Origin: a virus
Direction: 5' to 3' (one strand)
Virus record (IMG/VR): IMGVR_UViG_3300049445_000079
Coordinates: 1-31,284 of that record
DNA length: 31,284 nt
This document shows positions 7,277 to 14,568 of the stretch, piece after piece. The notes below the pieces were generated by a model. That model made no database searches. It was not told where the DNA came from and was given only the letters and a program-made list of their open reading frames with translations. How positions within the stretch are numbered: position 1 is the stretch's first letter; each line of letters begins with the position of its first letter. A program made the position numbers and the translations under genes.

Positions 7277-7309
7277 CCGCCGCCCGGCAAAGCCCCGGCG
7301 CCGCTTGCC
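7271..7309 (+). repeat. 39-bp direct repeat, right copy, at the end of the C5-methyltransferase
   Basis: Second copy of 5643-5681, differing at two adjacent bases (7291-7292). It again spans an ATGA junction: ATG 7273 overlaps the methyltransferase stop 7274-7276. The hairpin is weakened here because the two changes fall in the stem. Confidence 0.85.
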
Positions 7310-7335
7310 GCAGGGCGGACGTTCCACCGCGCTAA
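7273..7335 (+). pseudogene. 20-codon ORF echoing the methyltransferase N-terminus (remnant?)
   Basis: ATG 7273 to TAA 7333-7335. Its first codons (MTAARQSPGAAC) repeat those of the C5 methyltransferase (MTAARQAPGAAC) and then diverge. It is most simply a truncated remnant of the gene that once followed, or of a duplicated start region. A functional 20-residue peptide cannot be excluded, but nothing supports it. Confidence 0.4.
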
Positions 7336-7429
7336 CTATCAAGTTTTTGGCCGGGTCTATCAAGCGGGCACCGCCGCCAGCCGCTAAGTGTGACGAGCGC
7401 GGCTAGGGTAGCTCCCGAACCCCCGGTCT

Positions 7430-7470
7430 CCTTGCACGGGCTGCCGCGCGCTTACCCGCAAGGCGTTTTT
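7430..7470 (+). terminator. Candidate intrinsic terminator after the plus-strand early operon
   Basis: CCTTGC (7430-7435) plus GGG (7438-7440) pairs with CCC (7455-7457) plus GCAAGG (7458-7463), with a two-base bulge and a 14-base loop. It is followed by CG and TTTTT (7466-7470), placed to end transcripts of the modification genes. The rest of 7336-7489 is non-coding; it holds a direct repeat CTATCAAG at 7336-7343 and 7357-7364 (21 bases apart) and no clear promoter. Confidence 0.5.
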
Positions 7471-7489
7471 GTGCAAGGGAATATCCAAA

Positions 7490-7885
7490 GTGAAGAGAAC
7501 ATTGATTGCGGCGGCGGCGATCTGCGCCGTGGCCGGACCCGCTCACGCTGACTCGTCAGGCAAAACACACTGCTATTGGGATCGCGGCGTGTATGCGTGC
7601 AGCTCGACGTATGAGACGCCCTACTCGACAACCAAACAGATTTGCGCGTCGGGCGGAATCGATGCCGGGTGCAGCACGCAGACGACCGAGAAGGAACAGC
7701 CGAAGCCGGAACCTGACCCGGTGTCTCGCGAGCCAACGTCTTACCCATTCGATGCGGCGGCTTGGGAGCGGGCGAGAGCCAGAACGGCAGAGAAAACAGG
7801 ATGGCCGCCTGGTTCATTCGAGGTCTGCGGGCCGGACCATTGGCAACGGGATCACTGGGAGCCGTCGTGCTCGCTCGTCCGGTGA
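7490..7885 (+). CDS. Small secreted cysteine-rich protein, accessory (moron-like) gene
   Basis: 131 residues from GTG 7490, chosen because AAGGGA (7475-7480) lies 9 bases upstream and the product then begins with a clean signal peptide: MKRT, the hydrophobic run LIAAAAICAVAG and an AHA cleavage site near residue 20. The mature part has about seven cysteines (HCYWDRG, YACSS, QICASGG, DAGCSTQ, EVCGPD, PSCSLV), suggesting disulfides in the periplasm or outside the cell. A Pro/Glu-rich linker sits mid-protein. I do not recognise the family. It lies between the early operon's terminator and the convergent late operon, on its own, as lysogenic-conversion genes often do. It could alternatively be a lysis accessory. 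Confidence 0.65.
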   Translation: MKRTLIAAAAICAVAGPAHADSSGKTHCYWDRGVYACSSTYETPYSTTKQICASGGIDAGCSTQTTEKEQPKPEPDPVSREPTSYPFDAAAWERARARTAEKTGWPPGSFEVCGPDHWQRDHWEPSCSLVR

Positions 7886-8491
7886 TCATCGCCTGACCAG
7901 CTTCCCGGCGACCTCGCGCGCGGCCGCCAGTGCCACATCCTCGGCACTGGCCCCGGCAGGCTCCAGCCAGGCGAGATAGATCACCCCGACGAACGCCTCG
8001 GGGCTCGGCGGGATTGGCATCGCGCAAACCCGCTTCATGCCGCGATCGGCGAGGCGGCGCACCAGCGGCGCGGCGCGATCCGCCGTGTCGACGCAAGCCG
8101 GGCGCCCGTTGAGGACGTGCACCAGCGCCTCGACATCGGAGGTCGTCACGATGACGGGCAGTCGCCGCGGTGACGGGATAATTGGCCGCTCGCCGTCCTT
8201 CCGCCGGGCCGCGAGGAAACGCTGCGAATTGCTCCCGAGGTCGACAGCCCAGATCTGGACCAGGTCCGCCTCGGACTCATCGACCAGCTTTTCGAGCGCC
8301 GCCGGCACATCCGCGGTGTTGAGCGCGGCGCTTTCCGGCGTGAGCCACGCCTCGAGCAGCTCGTCCCGCTGCTCATACGCGACCCATCCCGCGCCGCCGA
8401 CCAGGAACAGCACGACGATGGCCACGACCCGCCAAGGACGGTCGATATACCCGAAGAGCTGGGCGAGAAGCGTCGACCGGTCGTCAGCCAC
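7886..8491 (-). CDS. Membrane-anchored protein with GAF-like C-terminal domain, end of late operon
   Basis: 201 residues from GTG 8489-8491, which overlaps the upstream stop by 8 bases; the longer frame to 8851 is shadow of the neighbour. The N-terminus LLAQLFGYIDRPWR is followed by one membrane segment (~20-38, VVAIVVLFLVGGAGW) with positive charge on the N side, so the remaining ~160 residues should be periplasmic. That part has the alternating strand/helix pattern of a GAF-like fold: ADLVQIWAVDL early, then GRPACVDTA, VCAMPIPPS, FVGVIYLAW and a closing helix. The resemblance is judged by eye. As the last late gene, after the tail fibre genes, it occupies a lysis-module position, so a holin/spanin-accessory or virion-associated role is possible. 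No enzymatic motif is seen. Confidence 0.65.
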   Translation of the reverse strand: MADDRSTLLAQLFGYIDRPWRVVAIVVLFLVGGAGWVAYEQRDELLEAWLTPESAALNTADVPAALEKLVDESEADLVQIWAVDLGSNSQRFLAARRKDGERPIIPSPRRLPVIVTTSDVEALVHVLNGRPACVDTADRAAPLVRRLADRGMKRVCAMPIPPSPEAFVGVIYLAWLEPAGASAEDVALAAAREVAGKLVRR

Positions 8492-9101
8492 CGAGCGCCG
8501 CGAGCCGCGCCTCAAGCTGCTGGATCGCGCCGATCGCCGCGGCCAGGAGATGGCTATAGCTGACGTAATCGAGACCGTCCGCTTCATTGTGATAAACCGC
8601 CCCGTGCAATGGGGTCTGCGCGATCTCGGAGGCGAGAAACCCGAACGAGCGTTGCTCGCTATCCCGCAGGAAGTAGCTAACCGGACGCAGACCCTTGATA
8701 GCATCGAGCGTGGTCCCGGCGGCGAGCGGCTCGACGTCTGCCTTGACCCGGTCATCCGAGGTTTGCACGAGGTTGTTGCAGGTAACGGTGCCAGCGCAAT
8801 TGATGTTGCCAGAGACCGACACCACCAGCCCGACGCCGAGATTGCCGCCAAAGGTGCCGTGGTTCGCGCCGAGATTGCCGGACAGGGTCAAGTTGCCGGC
8901 GACCCCGCCGCTACCGCCGACCGTAATGTCATTACAGGAAAAATTGGCTGTTAGTGTGCCGCCAAGCGGCAGATAGGGACCGCCAACCGTTACGGCTTGC
9001 AGCGCGCTGATTTCCGACGCCGCGGCGGCAAAGTTATCCCGCACGCTCTGTGTCGTCGGACTGCCGGCCACCGGCTTACTGGCGTCGATCGCTGATGTCA
9101 T
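8484..9101 (-). CDS. Tail fibre/spike protein with S74 intramolecular chaperone domain
   Basis: 205 residues. Residues 1-40 are helical. Residues ~45-112 are Gly/Asn-rich repeats (LTLSGNLGAN, FGGNLGVG) typical of a trimeric fibre shaft. The C-terminal ~90 residues match the Peptidase_S74 / intramolecular chaperone family: TSDDRVK with Ser115 and Lys120 as the expected self-cleavage dyad, then LRPVSYFLRD, FGFLASEIAQT, DYVSYSHLLAAAI and a final coiled coil IQQLEARLAAL. In this family the chaperone trimerises the fibre and cuts itself off. The protein is short for a complete fibre, so it may be a tip or side spike attached to the larger fibre proteins encoded upstream. Confidence 0.85.
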   Translation of the reverse strand: MTSAIDASKPVAGSPTTQSVRDNFAAAASEISALQAVTVGGPYLPLGGTLTANFSCNDITVGGSGGVAGNLTLSGNLGANHGTFGGNLGVGLVVSVSGNINCAGTVTCNNLVQTSDDRVKADVEPLAAGTTLDAIKGLRPVSYFLRDSEQRSFGFLASEIAQTPLHGAVYHNEADGLDYVSYSHLLAAAIGAIQQLEARLAALGG

Positions 9102-9116
9102 CGCCTGCCCTTCTCG

Positions 9117-9800
9117 CTAAGTGATGATCGAGACCTCGGTCTGTCTGCGTTGCGGGCTGGGAAACGTGATGATCGCATTCGCCCTGCCGCTGCTCGTCCC
9201 GCGGATCGCGCCCCGCATCACTGGGCGCGTCGCTGCGGTCACCATCTGCGCTTTCGCCTGAGCAGTAATTGATCCGGCCAGCAAGATCGTGCGCGGCAGG
9301 CGCGCCGACGCCCTTGAGGTGGCGGCGATCTGCCCAGCGAGCGTGATATGGCGGGCGAGTGCAGCTCGTGCCTGGCTTGTTGCTGTGAGCGTGGCGCCGA
9401 GCGTGATCCCACCGGGTGCAGCGCCAGGCGGTGCGACGATCCCAACCCCGACGATGTGCGACACACCACCGCCGGCCGCCGACCCGTCCCAGGTGCTGCC
9501 GCCTGTGTCCCAGGTGCTGCTGCCGGCATCCCAGATGGACGCCGCTTCAGCGAGCGTGACGGCCGACGAGCCTGTTCCCGCCCTCGACGCGGATAGCACA
9601 TTGGTCGCGCGCGGCCGAACGTGGATGGTGAGTGCGGCGGTTGCCTGGCTCGCCGCGGAGCCCGTGGCGGCAAGGCTGACAACCGTTGCCGCGGTCTGGA
9701 CCGTCCCGACGCCGACGAGCTGGAACGCGCCGCTGGCCACTCCCGACGCTACTGCCGACCCGACTCCTGCCCTTGACGCAGATAGGACGGCTGTCGCCAT
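9117..9800 (-). CDS. Repeat-rich Ala/Gly/Ser virion protein, function unknown
   Basis: 227 residues; ATG 9800 lies one base after the upstream stop. VLSASRAG occurs at residues 5-12 and 68-75. Tandem ~20-residue units start near 132, 152 and 172, each an [IVL]-x-L-[AG] start followed by a Ser/Ala run, with a looser copy near 41. A Trp heptad series (SIWDAGS, STWDTGG, STWDGS) lies at 88-108. The composition suggests an extended beta or fibrous structure. The position among fibre genes supports a tail-tip or fibre-accessory role. I do not recognise a named family. Confidence 0.7.
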   Translation of the reverse strand: MATAVLSASRAGVGSAVASGVASGAFQLVGVGTVQTAATVVSLAATGSAASQATAALTIHVRPRATNVLSASRAGTGSSAVTLAEAASIWDAGSSTWDTGGSTWDGSAAGGGVSHIVGVGIVAPPGAAPGGITLGATLTATSQARAALARHITLAGQIAATSRASARLPRTILLAGSITAQAKAQMVTAATRPVMRGAIRGTSSGRANAIITFPSPQRRQTEVSIIT

Positions 9801-9801
9801 A

Positions 9802-11328
9802 TCAGGTGATGGCGATGACGGGGTTCACATAGACGGTCGTGGATGCGCGCCCGAGCCGGACCTGGCCGCGCACCCGACCGGCGACCCGCGGGGTAAAGGT
9901 GACCACCAGCTTCTGCTTCTGCGGCGTCGCGGGCGAGCTGTTCCACGTCACGGTCGATGTGGTCACGGGGGCGTTCGTGGTCAGCACATTTGCCGGCAGC
10001 GTGTTGGCGAAGCTGGCGACCGACGATCCCGAGGTGCCCTGGTATTCGAGCACCAAACTGATGTCGTCGTTGTTCAGCGTCAGGCTGGAAATGATCTCCA
10101 CCGTCGCGGTCTTCGATGAGCCGACCGCCGTGTTCTCCACATCCATCCAGAAGCCGAACAGCGGGTTGACCCATTTATCGACGTTCGTGCCCGACACCAG
10201 CTTGTGCGAGAAGGTGCCGACATCGTCGGTCGCGCCACCGCTCAAGGTGATCGTCCGCTCGGTGACAACCGATCCCGCCGGCTGGTAGCTCTCGTTGAGG
10301 ATCGAGGTGCCGTCGTAGCAGTTGATCAGCTCGACGAGGTCGCGGGTGTTGGTCGTTCCCGTGGTGGAAAGCCGCACAACGCCAGAGGCGATGCGGCAAC
10401 TGTCGAACAGGAACTTGCTGCCAACGGCTACGCCATTCTGCACCAGCGTACCGGTCACCGCCGACAGATCAACGCCGCGCGCGGTCACGAGCATCGGAAC
10501 GGTCTGCGGCACAAACAGGGTCGCCGGGAATGTCGCGCCGGCAAGCGCGGTTGCCGTGTTCAGCCAAAGTATTTCCCAGCTTGCATTGGATGTCGCCCCG
10601 AACCCATGCGAAGTCGCTCCAAAGCGCAGCGTGGAGTTCTGCAAGACAAGACTTGCGGAAACGGTAGCCAAGATACGAAGATTAGGGCTTGCGGAGTTCA
10701 GGTACAGTTGACAGCTATCTAGGTAAGTTGTCTTGACGCCAATGTTGTTGACAATAATCGAATTGGTAGAGCTGCCGGTGTTTATGTAATTAACACCATA
10801 ATGATATACGGGGAAAGTTGCCTCCAGGACGAGCGCGTTGGTGGTCACCGTAACCGTAGCACCCGCCGTCAGGTCGGCCGCAACCGGCGGCACACTGCCG
10901 GCGCGGTTGACCGAAAGAACCTGCCCGGAGCTGTACCCGGCGGTGGCGGAGCCTGACCCATAGACCGACTGCGATGTCTGCGTCTCGCTGTGATCGCTCG
11001 ACACGAACATCCGGTCGCCTGCGGCAAAGCGGAACGTGCCGACCGCGCCAAGCAGAGTCGGAATGTCGCCCGCCGCCGCGCCCCAGGCGTAGCTCGACTG
11101 GCCGGTCACGTTCGTGAAGGTCGCCCCGCCCGTCGTGATCGTGGCGTTGTTCGCAGTCGGCCAGGTCGGCTCGGTGCTGCTGCTCCCCGCCGTGGTGCAC
11201 CTGAAAACCCACTTGGCCTTGAGCGCCGGCGCGGTCGGGACCACGATGTCGCCGATGCTGTAGGCATGGCTTGCGACGAACGCGGTAAGCCCAGCATAGG
11301 CGGCGCTGCTCGTATACCAATCGGCCAC
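9802..11328 (-). CDS. Putative tail fibre/spike protein, beta-rich
   Basis: 508 residues from a GTG start at 11326-11328. An N-terminal segment (~1-90) resembles the short modules found at phage fibre starts (HAYSIGDIVVPT, KWVFRCTTAG, TEPTWPT). A Thr/Ser/Asn-rich middle (~150-400) has short repeating hydrophobic strands such as SIIVNNIGVKT, LVLQNSTLRFG and FLFDSCRIASG, as in a parallel beta-helix. A C-terminal beta-sandwich-like region ends in VYVNPVIAIT. It probably contributes to host recognition. No catalytic residues for polysaccharide cleavage could be picked out. Confidence 0.7.
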   Translation of the reverse strand: MADWYTSSAAYAGLTAFVASHAYSIGDIVVPTAPALKAKWVFRCTTAGSSSTEPTWPTANNATITTGGATFTNVTGQSSYAWGAAAGDIPTLLGAVGTFRFAAGDRMFVSSDHSETQTSQSVYGSGSATAGYSSGQVLSVNRAGSVPPVAADLTAGATVTVTTNALVLEATFPVYHYGVNYINTGSSTNSIIVNNIGVKTTYLDSCQLYLNSASPNLRILATVSASLVLQNSTLRFGATSHGFGATSNASWEILWLNTATALAGATFPATLFVPQTVPMLVTARGVDLSAVTGTLVQNGVAVGSKFLFDSCRIASGVVRLSTTGTTNTRDLVELINCYDGTSILNESYQPAGSVVTERTITLSGGATDDVGTFSHKLVSGTNVDKWVNPLFGFWMDVENTAVGSSKTATVEIISSLTLNNDDISLVLEYQGTSGSSVASFANTLPANVLTTNAPVTTSTVTWNSSPATPQKQKLVVTFTPRVAGRVRGQVRLGRASTTVYVNPVIAIT

Positions 11329-11340
11329 AACAGCGCTCCT

Positions 11341-12000
11341 TTACGACGACCGGATGATCAGCGACCCCGCCGGGAAGGCCGCCGAGGAGCCATTGGTAAT
11401 GGACTGCGGCAGGATCTTTCGCACCATGCCGTTCCCGGTCGCCGATGCGTTCACGACAGCCGACGCGTTCGTGACGGTGAAGGTGTCGGTGCTCGCCGTG
11501 TTTACCGCGAGCACGCCGGTAAAGCTGCTCGCTGAGAACGTCGGGTTCGTGCCGCCATATTCGATCGACCATTCCACCAGGTCGGCGACAATGTATCCGT
11601 GGGCCTTGGCGGTGATCACGGCCGGCGAGGCTGCGCTAACGGTCGCCGGCAGCCAGTTGTAAGCGCCAAAGAAATCCCAGGCCAACAGGTTGCCGGTCGA
11701 GCTGGCGTCGTAGAGCCCGAACGCCATGATGCTGCCCCAGTCGGCCGTCGCGGTGGGAAAGGTCAGCGTGTTGGCGTTGGATATCTGCGACGGCGCCGAG
11801 CCCGAGGGTGCGGCCCAGTCGGCGGCTGCGGTTGCCACTCGCGCGTAAGCACCGACCGCCGGTTCGGTGAACCCGGTTCCCGCATCGGTCCCGACTGCCG
11901 TGAACAACCCGACGTAGGCTGTCGGCAGCGTGTACAGGGCGGTCTTGCCAACGATGTGAGCGAGGATGCCTTGCGAGGTGCGGTCGGTAAATCCTGTCAT
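11341..12000 (-). CDS. Phage tail-fibre-associated protein (YVGLFTA family)
   Basis: 219 residues, ATG 12000. The first ~115 residues show a pattern common in phage tail proteins: YVGLFTAVGTD, FTEPAVGAYARV, then TLTFPTATADWG and FGLYDASSTGNLLAW. The C-terminal half is a Ser/Ala/Thr-rich insertion (ITAKAHGYIVADLVEWS, VNTASTDTFTV) resembling the small beta modules of fibre proteins, and it ends in a strand, FPAGSLIIRSS. Two bases separate it from the neighbour's stop region, within the fibre block. Confidence 0.72.
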   Translation of the reverse strand: MTGFTDRTSQGILAHIVGKTALYTLPTAYVGLFTAVGTDAGTGFTEPAVGAYARVATAAADWAAPSGSAPSQISNANTLTFPTATADWGSIMAFGLYDASSTGNLLAWDFFGAYNWLPATVSAASPAVITAKAHGYIVADLVEWSIEYGGTNPTFSASSFTGVLAVNTASTDTFTVTNASAVVNASATGNGMVRKILPQSITNGSSAAFPAGSLIIRSS

Positions 12001-12003
12001 GGC

Positions 12004-12984
12004 TTAGCTCTCATACCCCACGAGGGTCAGGTGAAGATCGCCGAAGGTCGCATCGGGTGATGCCGGCCCCCGTATCCGCAGGATGTCGCCCTGCGCGAAA
12101 CTGATCGCCGCCTGTGCCGACATCGACCCGGTGACAGAGCCCGCGGCAAAGGTGATCGTCGCGACATTGGCGAAGGTCGTCGGTGCGCCGGCAACAGCCT
12201 GGGCGAGCATGATCACCGTCGATGCCGTGGCCGCCGTCGCGGCGCCCGCCTCGCTGGTGTGGCCGAGCCAGGCGCCGAGGTTCGCCGGCAGCGTGACCGC
12301 ATTCGAGAACTTGTGGAACAGCAGGTTCTGCGACGCGGTCAGCGTGCCCGGCACATAGGCGCCGATGACGTATTTCGGGCGGTGGTTCTCGAACTTGCCC
12401 GAGCTGCTGCTGTAGCTCAGCGTGTCGAACGGCTGCGGCGAGGTGATTGCGATCAGGTCGATGCCGCCGAGCGCGACATTCTCCCAGGCGTTGTCCGCAG
12501 CGACCCATTGCAGGAAGTCGCGGTCTTGCAGATCCGTCAGGTGCACGTCGGGGAGCGTCGAGAGGCTGGCATCGGCCGAGCCGAACAGTTGCAGCCAGAC
12601 AGCCGCGCCAGTGCTGTCGGTGAGAGCGCCATCGAACGTGTCGCCGCTGGTATGTGTGATCTGGCACATGTAGATGCCGAGATCGGTGACCTTGACGACA
12701 TCGAGCGCGGCATAAATCGTCGCGGGCAGCCATTCGTCACGCCAGCGGAACGTCAGCACAGGCAGCGTGTATGGCCCGAGCACCTGACCATCCATCAGCG
12801 TGATGGTCATTTGAGTGCCCGACACCGTGATAGCCGCGATGCCGTTCGGAACCGCCGGATCGTTCTGTAGGTCGAAAATCGACTGAGCGAGCGCCCAGAA
12901 GTTGCTGTCTACTTCATTTGGTAAAAGGTTGGCGCCCTTGCCCGCGCCCCACGGACCGAGGGTTCTGAAAACGATGGGGTCCAT
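12004..12984 (-). CDS. Phage tail tip/fibre protein
   Basis: 326 residues, ATG 12984. The N-terminal ~45 residues (TLGPWGAGKGANLLPNEVD, then NFWALAQSI) look like a fibre attachment segment. Residues ~80-135 form a carbohydrate-binding-like module (WLPATIYAALDVVKV, IYMCQITHTSGDTFDG). The C-terminal ~115 residues look like a beta-sandwich lectin-like domain (YVPGTLTASQNLLFHKF, GDILRIRGPA, LHLTLVGYES). It is likely part of the adsorption apparatus. Identification is by composition and context. Confidence 0.7.
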   Translation of the reverse strand: MDPIVFRTLGPWGAGKGANLLPNEVDSNFWALAQSIFDLQNDPAVPNGIAAITVSGTQMTITLMDGQVLGPYTLPVLTFRWRDEWLPATIYAALDVVKVTDLGIYMCQITHTSGDTFDGALTDSTGAAVWLQLFGSADASLSTLPDVHLTDLQDRDFLQWVAADNAWENVALGGIDLIAITSPQPFDTLSYSSSSGKFENHRPKYVIGAYVPGTLTASQNLLFHKFSNAVTLPANLGAWLGHTSEAGAATAATASTVIMLAQAVAGAPTTFANVATITFAAGSVTGSMSAQAAISFAQGDILRIRGPASPDATFGDLHLTLVGYES

Positions 12985-12994
12985 TCTGGCCTAT

Positions 12995-14353
12995 CTAAAG
13001 CGGCGGTGGCGGCGGCGGTGATTGCGCGCCGTGCAGGCTCGGGTCTGGCGAATAGGCGACGATCGATCCGGTCGGCGCGAACTTTTCGGCAGGAACGGCA
13101 GACGGCTTGCCGATCTCGTTCAGCTTGATCACCTTGCCGGTGTTCGTGCCGTTGATCCAGTTCCCGCTGCCGTGGAGCAGAATGTCGGCATTCTTGCCGA
13201 GCAGCTCCTGCGGTCCTTTTAGCGGCGGAACCCAGCCGGGCGGCAGAGGAACCGGCGGCGGGGGATTGGGTTTCTTCAGAGGGTCCGCGGGCGTGCCGTC
13301 CTTGGTGATGAACGCGCGGCGGTTGGTCTCGATGCTGGTATCAAGCGAGACGCCGGCGAAGACTTGCATCTCGGCCATCTCAACCGGGTAGATGCTGTCT
13401 ACATAGTCCTCGGACGCCGGGACGCCCAACGCTGCCCCGTGCGCCGGAATGACCGATGGGCCAAAGCTATAAGTCGCCGGCGGAACCGTGCAGTTGAAGG
13501 GAAAGCCGGTTAAAGAGGTGGCGACGCGATTACCATTTTGGGTGAGGATCGCATTCAGGTCGGAACCTCCGACATCAAATGGAGCCAAGTCGTAGGTCGC
13601 GTCATTGTAATTCACGTCGTCGATCGCATACCACAGATGGCAGGCACTATCCGTCCCATCAGTGGTAGTGGCATCGAACACGCCAACGGGCGGCCCGTGC
13701 GTCACGCAAGCGTTGTCGAGATCGAACGATAGCAGCAGGTGGTGCCAGTGGTTCGGCGTGATCCTGATCGACGACTGAACGAGGAAAAATTCCGGCTGTC
13801 CTGTCAGGGCGTATGAGGTGTCTACAAGGGTGGTGAACATGGGATACGACAACCCGGCTGACCAGCCGGACCCCGGGATCATGATCTCGCCTCCCCCCTG
13901 ATCATTGTAAATGTCGACACGGCTGCGATTGAACTGAGCCCACGAAATACTGCCAACGGCCGCCGTTTGCAGATTGAAACTCAGGCTGACAGAGTTCCTG
14001 TCACCATCGGGATAGACATCGAGCCCGATATAGGATGGGTCGACCGGTATGGCGTCGCCGGGCTGGTACGTCGGAAAATCATAAGTCGCAAACGGCGGGA
14101 CAGTGACGTCCGCCGGATTGCCTAAACCATCGGACACGAAAAAATGGTAAACCGAGACAAGTTGCTCGATGCCTTGGTAACCCACATCAACCTGCTGGAC
14201 GCCAAAGGTTAGCAGAGGAATTGTGCGTGGGAGAAAATCCCCGCCAAGGTTCGCCATCTTGCTGTCGATCGACGATTGCGGAATACGGAACCACAGCGAG
14301 ATCACCACCTTCGAGAAGTCATCGATGCCATTGTCGAGTTGTAGATAACTCAT
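12995..14353 (-). CDS. Tail-associated protein with LamG/concanavalin-like domain
   Basis: 452 residues; ATG 14353 overlaps the upstream stop (ATGA). A jelly-roll pattern spans most of residues 10-370: VVISLWFRIPQ near the start, ITPNHWHHLLLSFDL, HLWYAIDDVNYND and VEMAEMQVFAGVSLD. This matches laminin-G/concanavalin-A-like lectin architecture with its usual WHHLxxSFD strand. After ~375 comes a Pro-rich linker, then a ~60-residue C-terminal segment ending in a poly-proline run. It probably binds a surface glycan as part of the tail tip. The lectin call is by pattern. Confidence 0.7.
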   Translation of the reverse strand: MSYLQLDNGIDDFSKVVISLWFRIPQSSIDSKMANLGGDFLPRTIPLLTFGVQQVDVGYQGIEQLVSVYHFFVSDGLGNPADVTVPPFATYDFPTYQPGDAIPVDPSYIGLDVYPDGDRNSVSLSFNLQTAAVGSISWAQFNRSRVDIYNDQGGGEIMIPGSGWSAGLSYPMFTTLVDTSYALTGQPEFFLVQSSIRITPNHWHHLLLSFDLDNACVTHGPPVGVFDATTTDGTDSACHLWYAIDDVNYNDATYDLAPFDVGGSDLNAILTQNGNRVATSLTGFPFNCTVPPATYSFGPSVIPAHGAALGVPASEDYVDSIYPVEMAEMQVFAGVSLDTSIETNRRAFITKDGTPADPLKKPNPPPPVPLPPGWVPPLKGPQELLGKNADILLHGSGNWINGTNTGKVIKLNEIGKPSAVPAEKFAPTGSIVAYSPDPSLHGAQSPPPPPPL

Positions 14354-14568
14354 TGAACTGTCTTGATGACCCGCGTTCTCATTGTCCCCGGCAGCGGGAG
14401 CGACGAGGGCGGCGGTTTAGGTTTCGGCGGCCCGTCCTTGGCGCCGAAGTGCACCGCCAGCCCGCCCCAATGCACGTCGACGATCTGCTCCACCGGCGAC
14501 TCGATGTAATCGGGCGGGTCGCCGCGAAATGACGCCGGCTTGAGACCAGGCGTCCAGGTTATTGTCAC
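14350..14568 (-). CDS. Small (72 aa) tail-cluster protein, unknown
   Basis: Starts at GTG 14566-14568, overlapping the upstream stop (GTGA), and ends in an ATGA overlap with the next gene; the frame upstream of this GTG is shadow. The product begins MTITWTPGLKPASFRGD. It contains EQIVDVHWGGLAVHFGAKD, then a PPKPKPPPSS linker and a basic end. I recognise no family. Four-base overlaps on both sides argue that it is translated as part of the tail operon. Confidence 0.6.
   Translation of the reverse strand: MTITWTPGLKPASFRGDPPDYIESPVEQIVDVHWGGLAVHFGAKDGPPKPKPPPSSLPLPGTMRTRVIKTVQ

Noticed and set aside
7886-8491. Calling this protein a holin
   Set aside because: It has a single membrane helix and a large soluble domain. 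Classical holins are small with one to three helices and little else; position alone is not enough.
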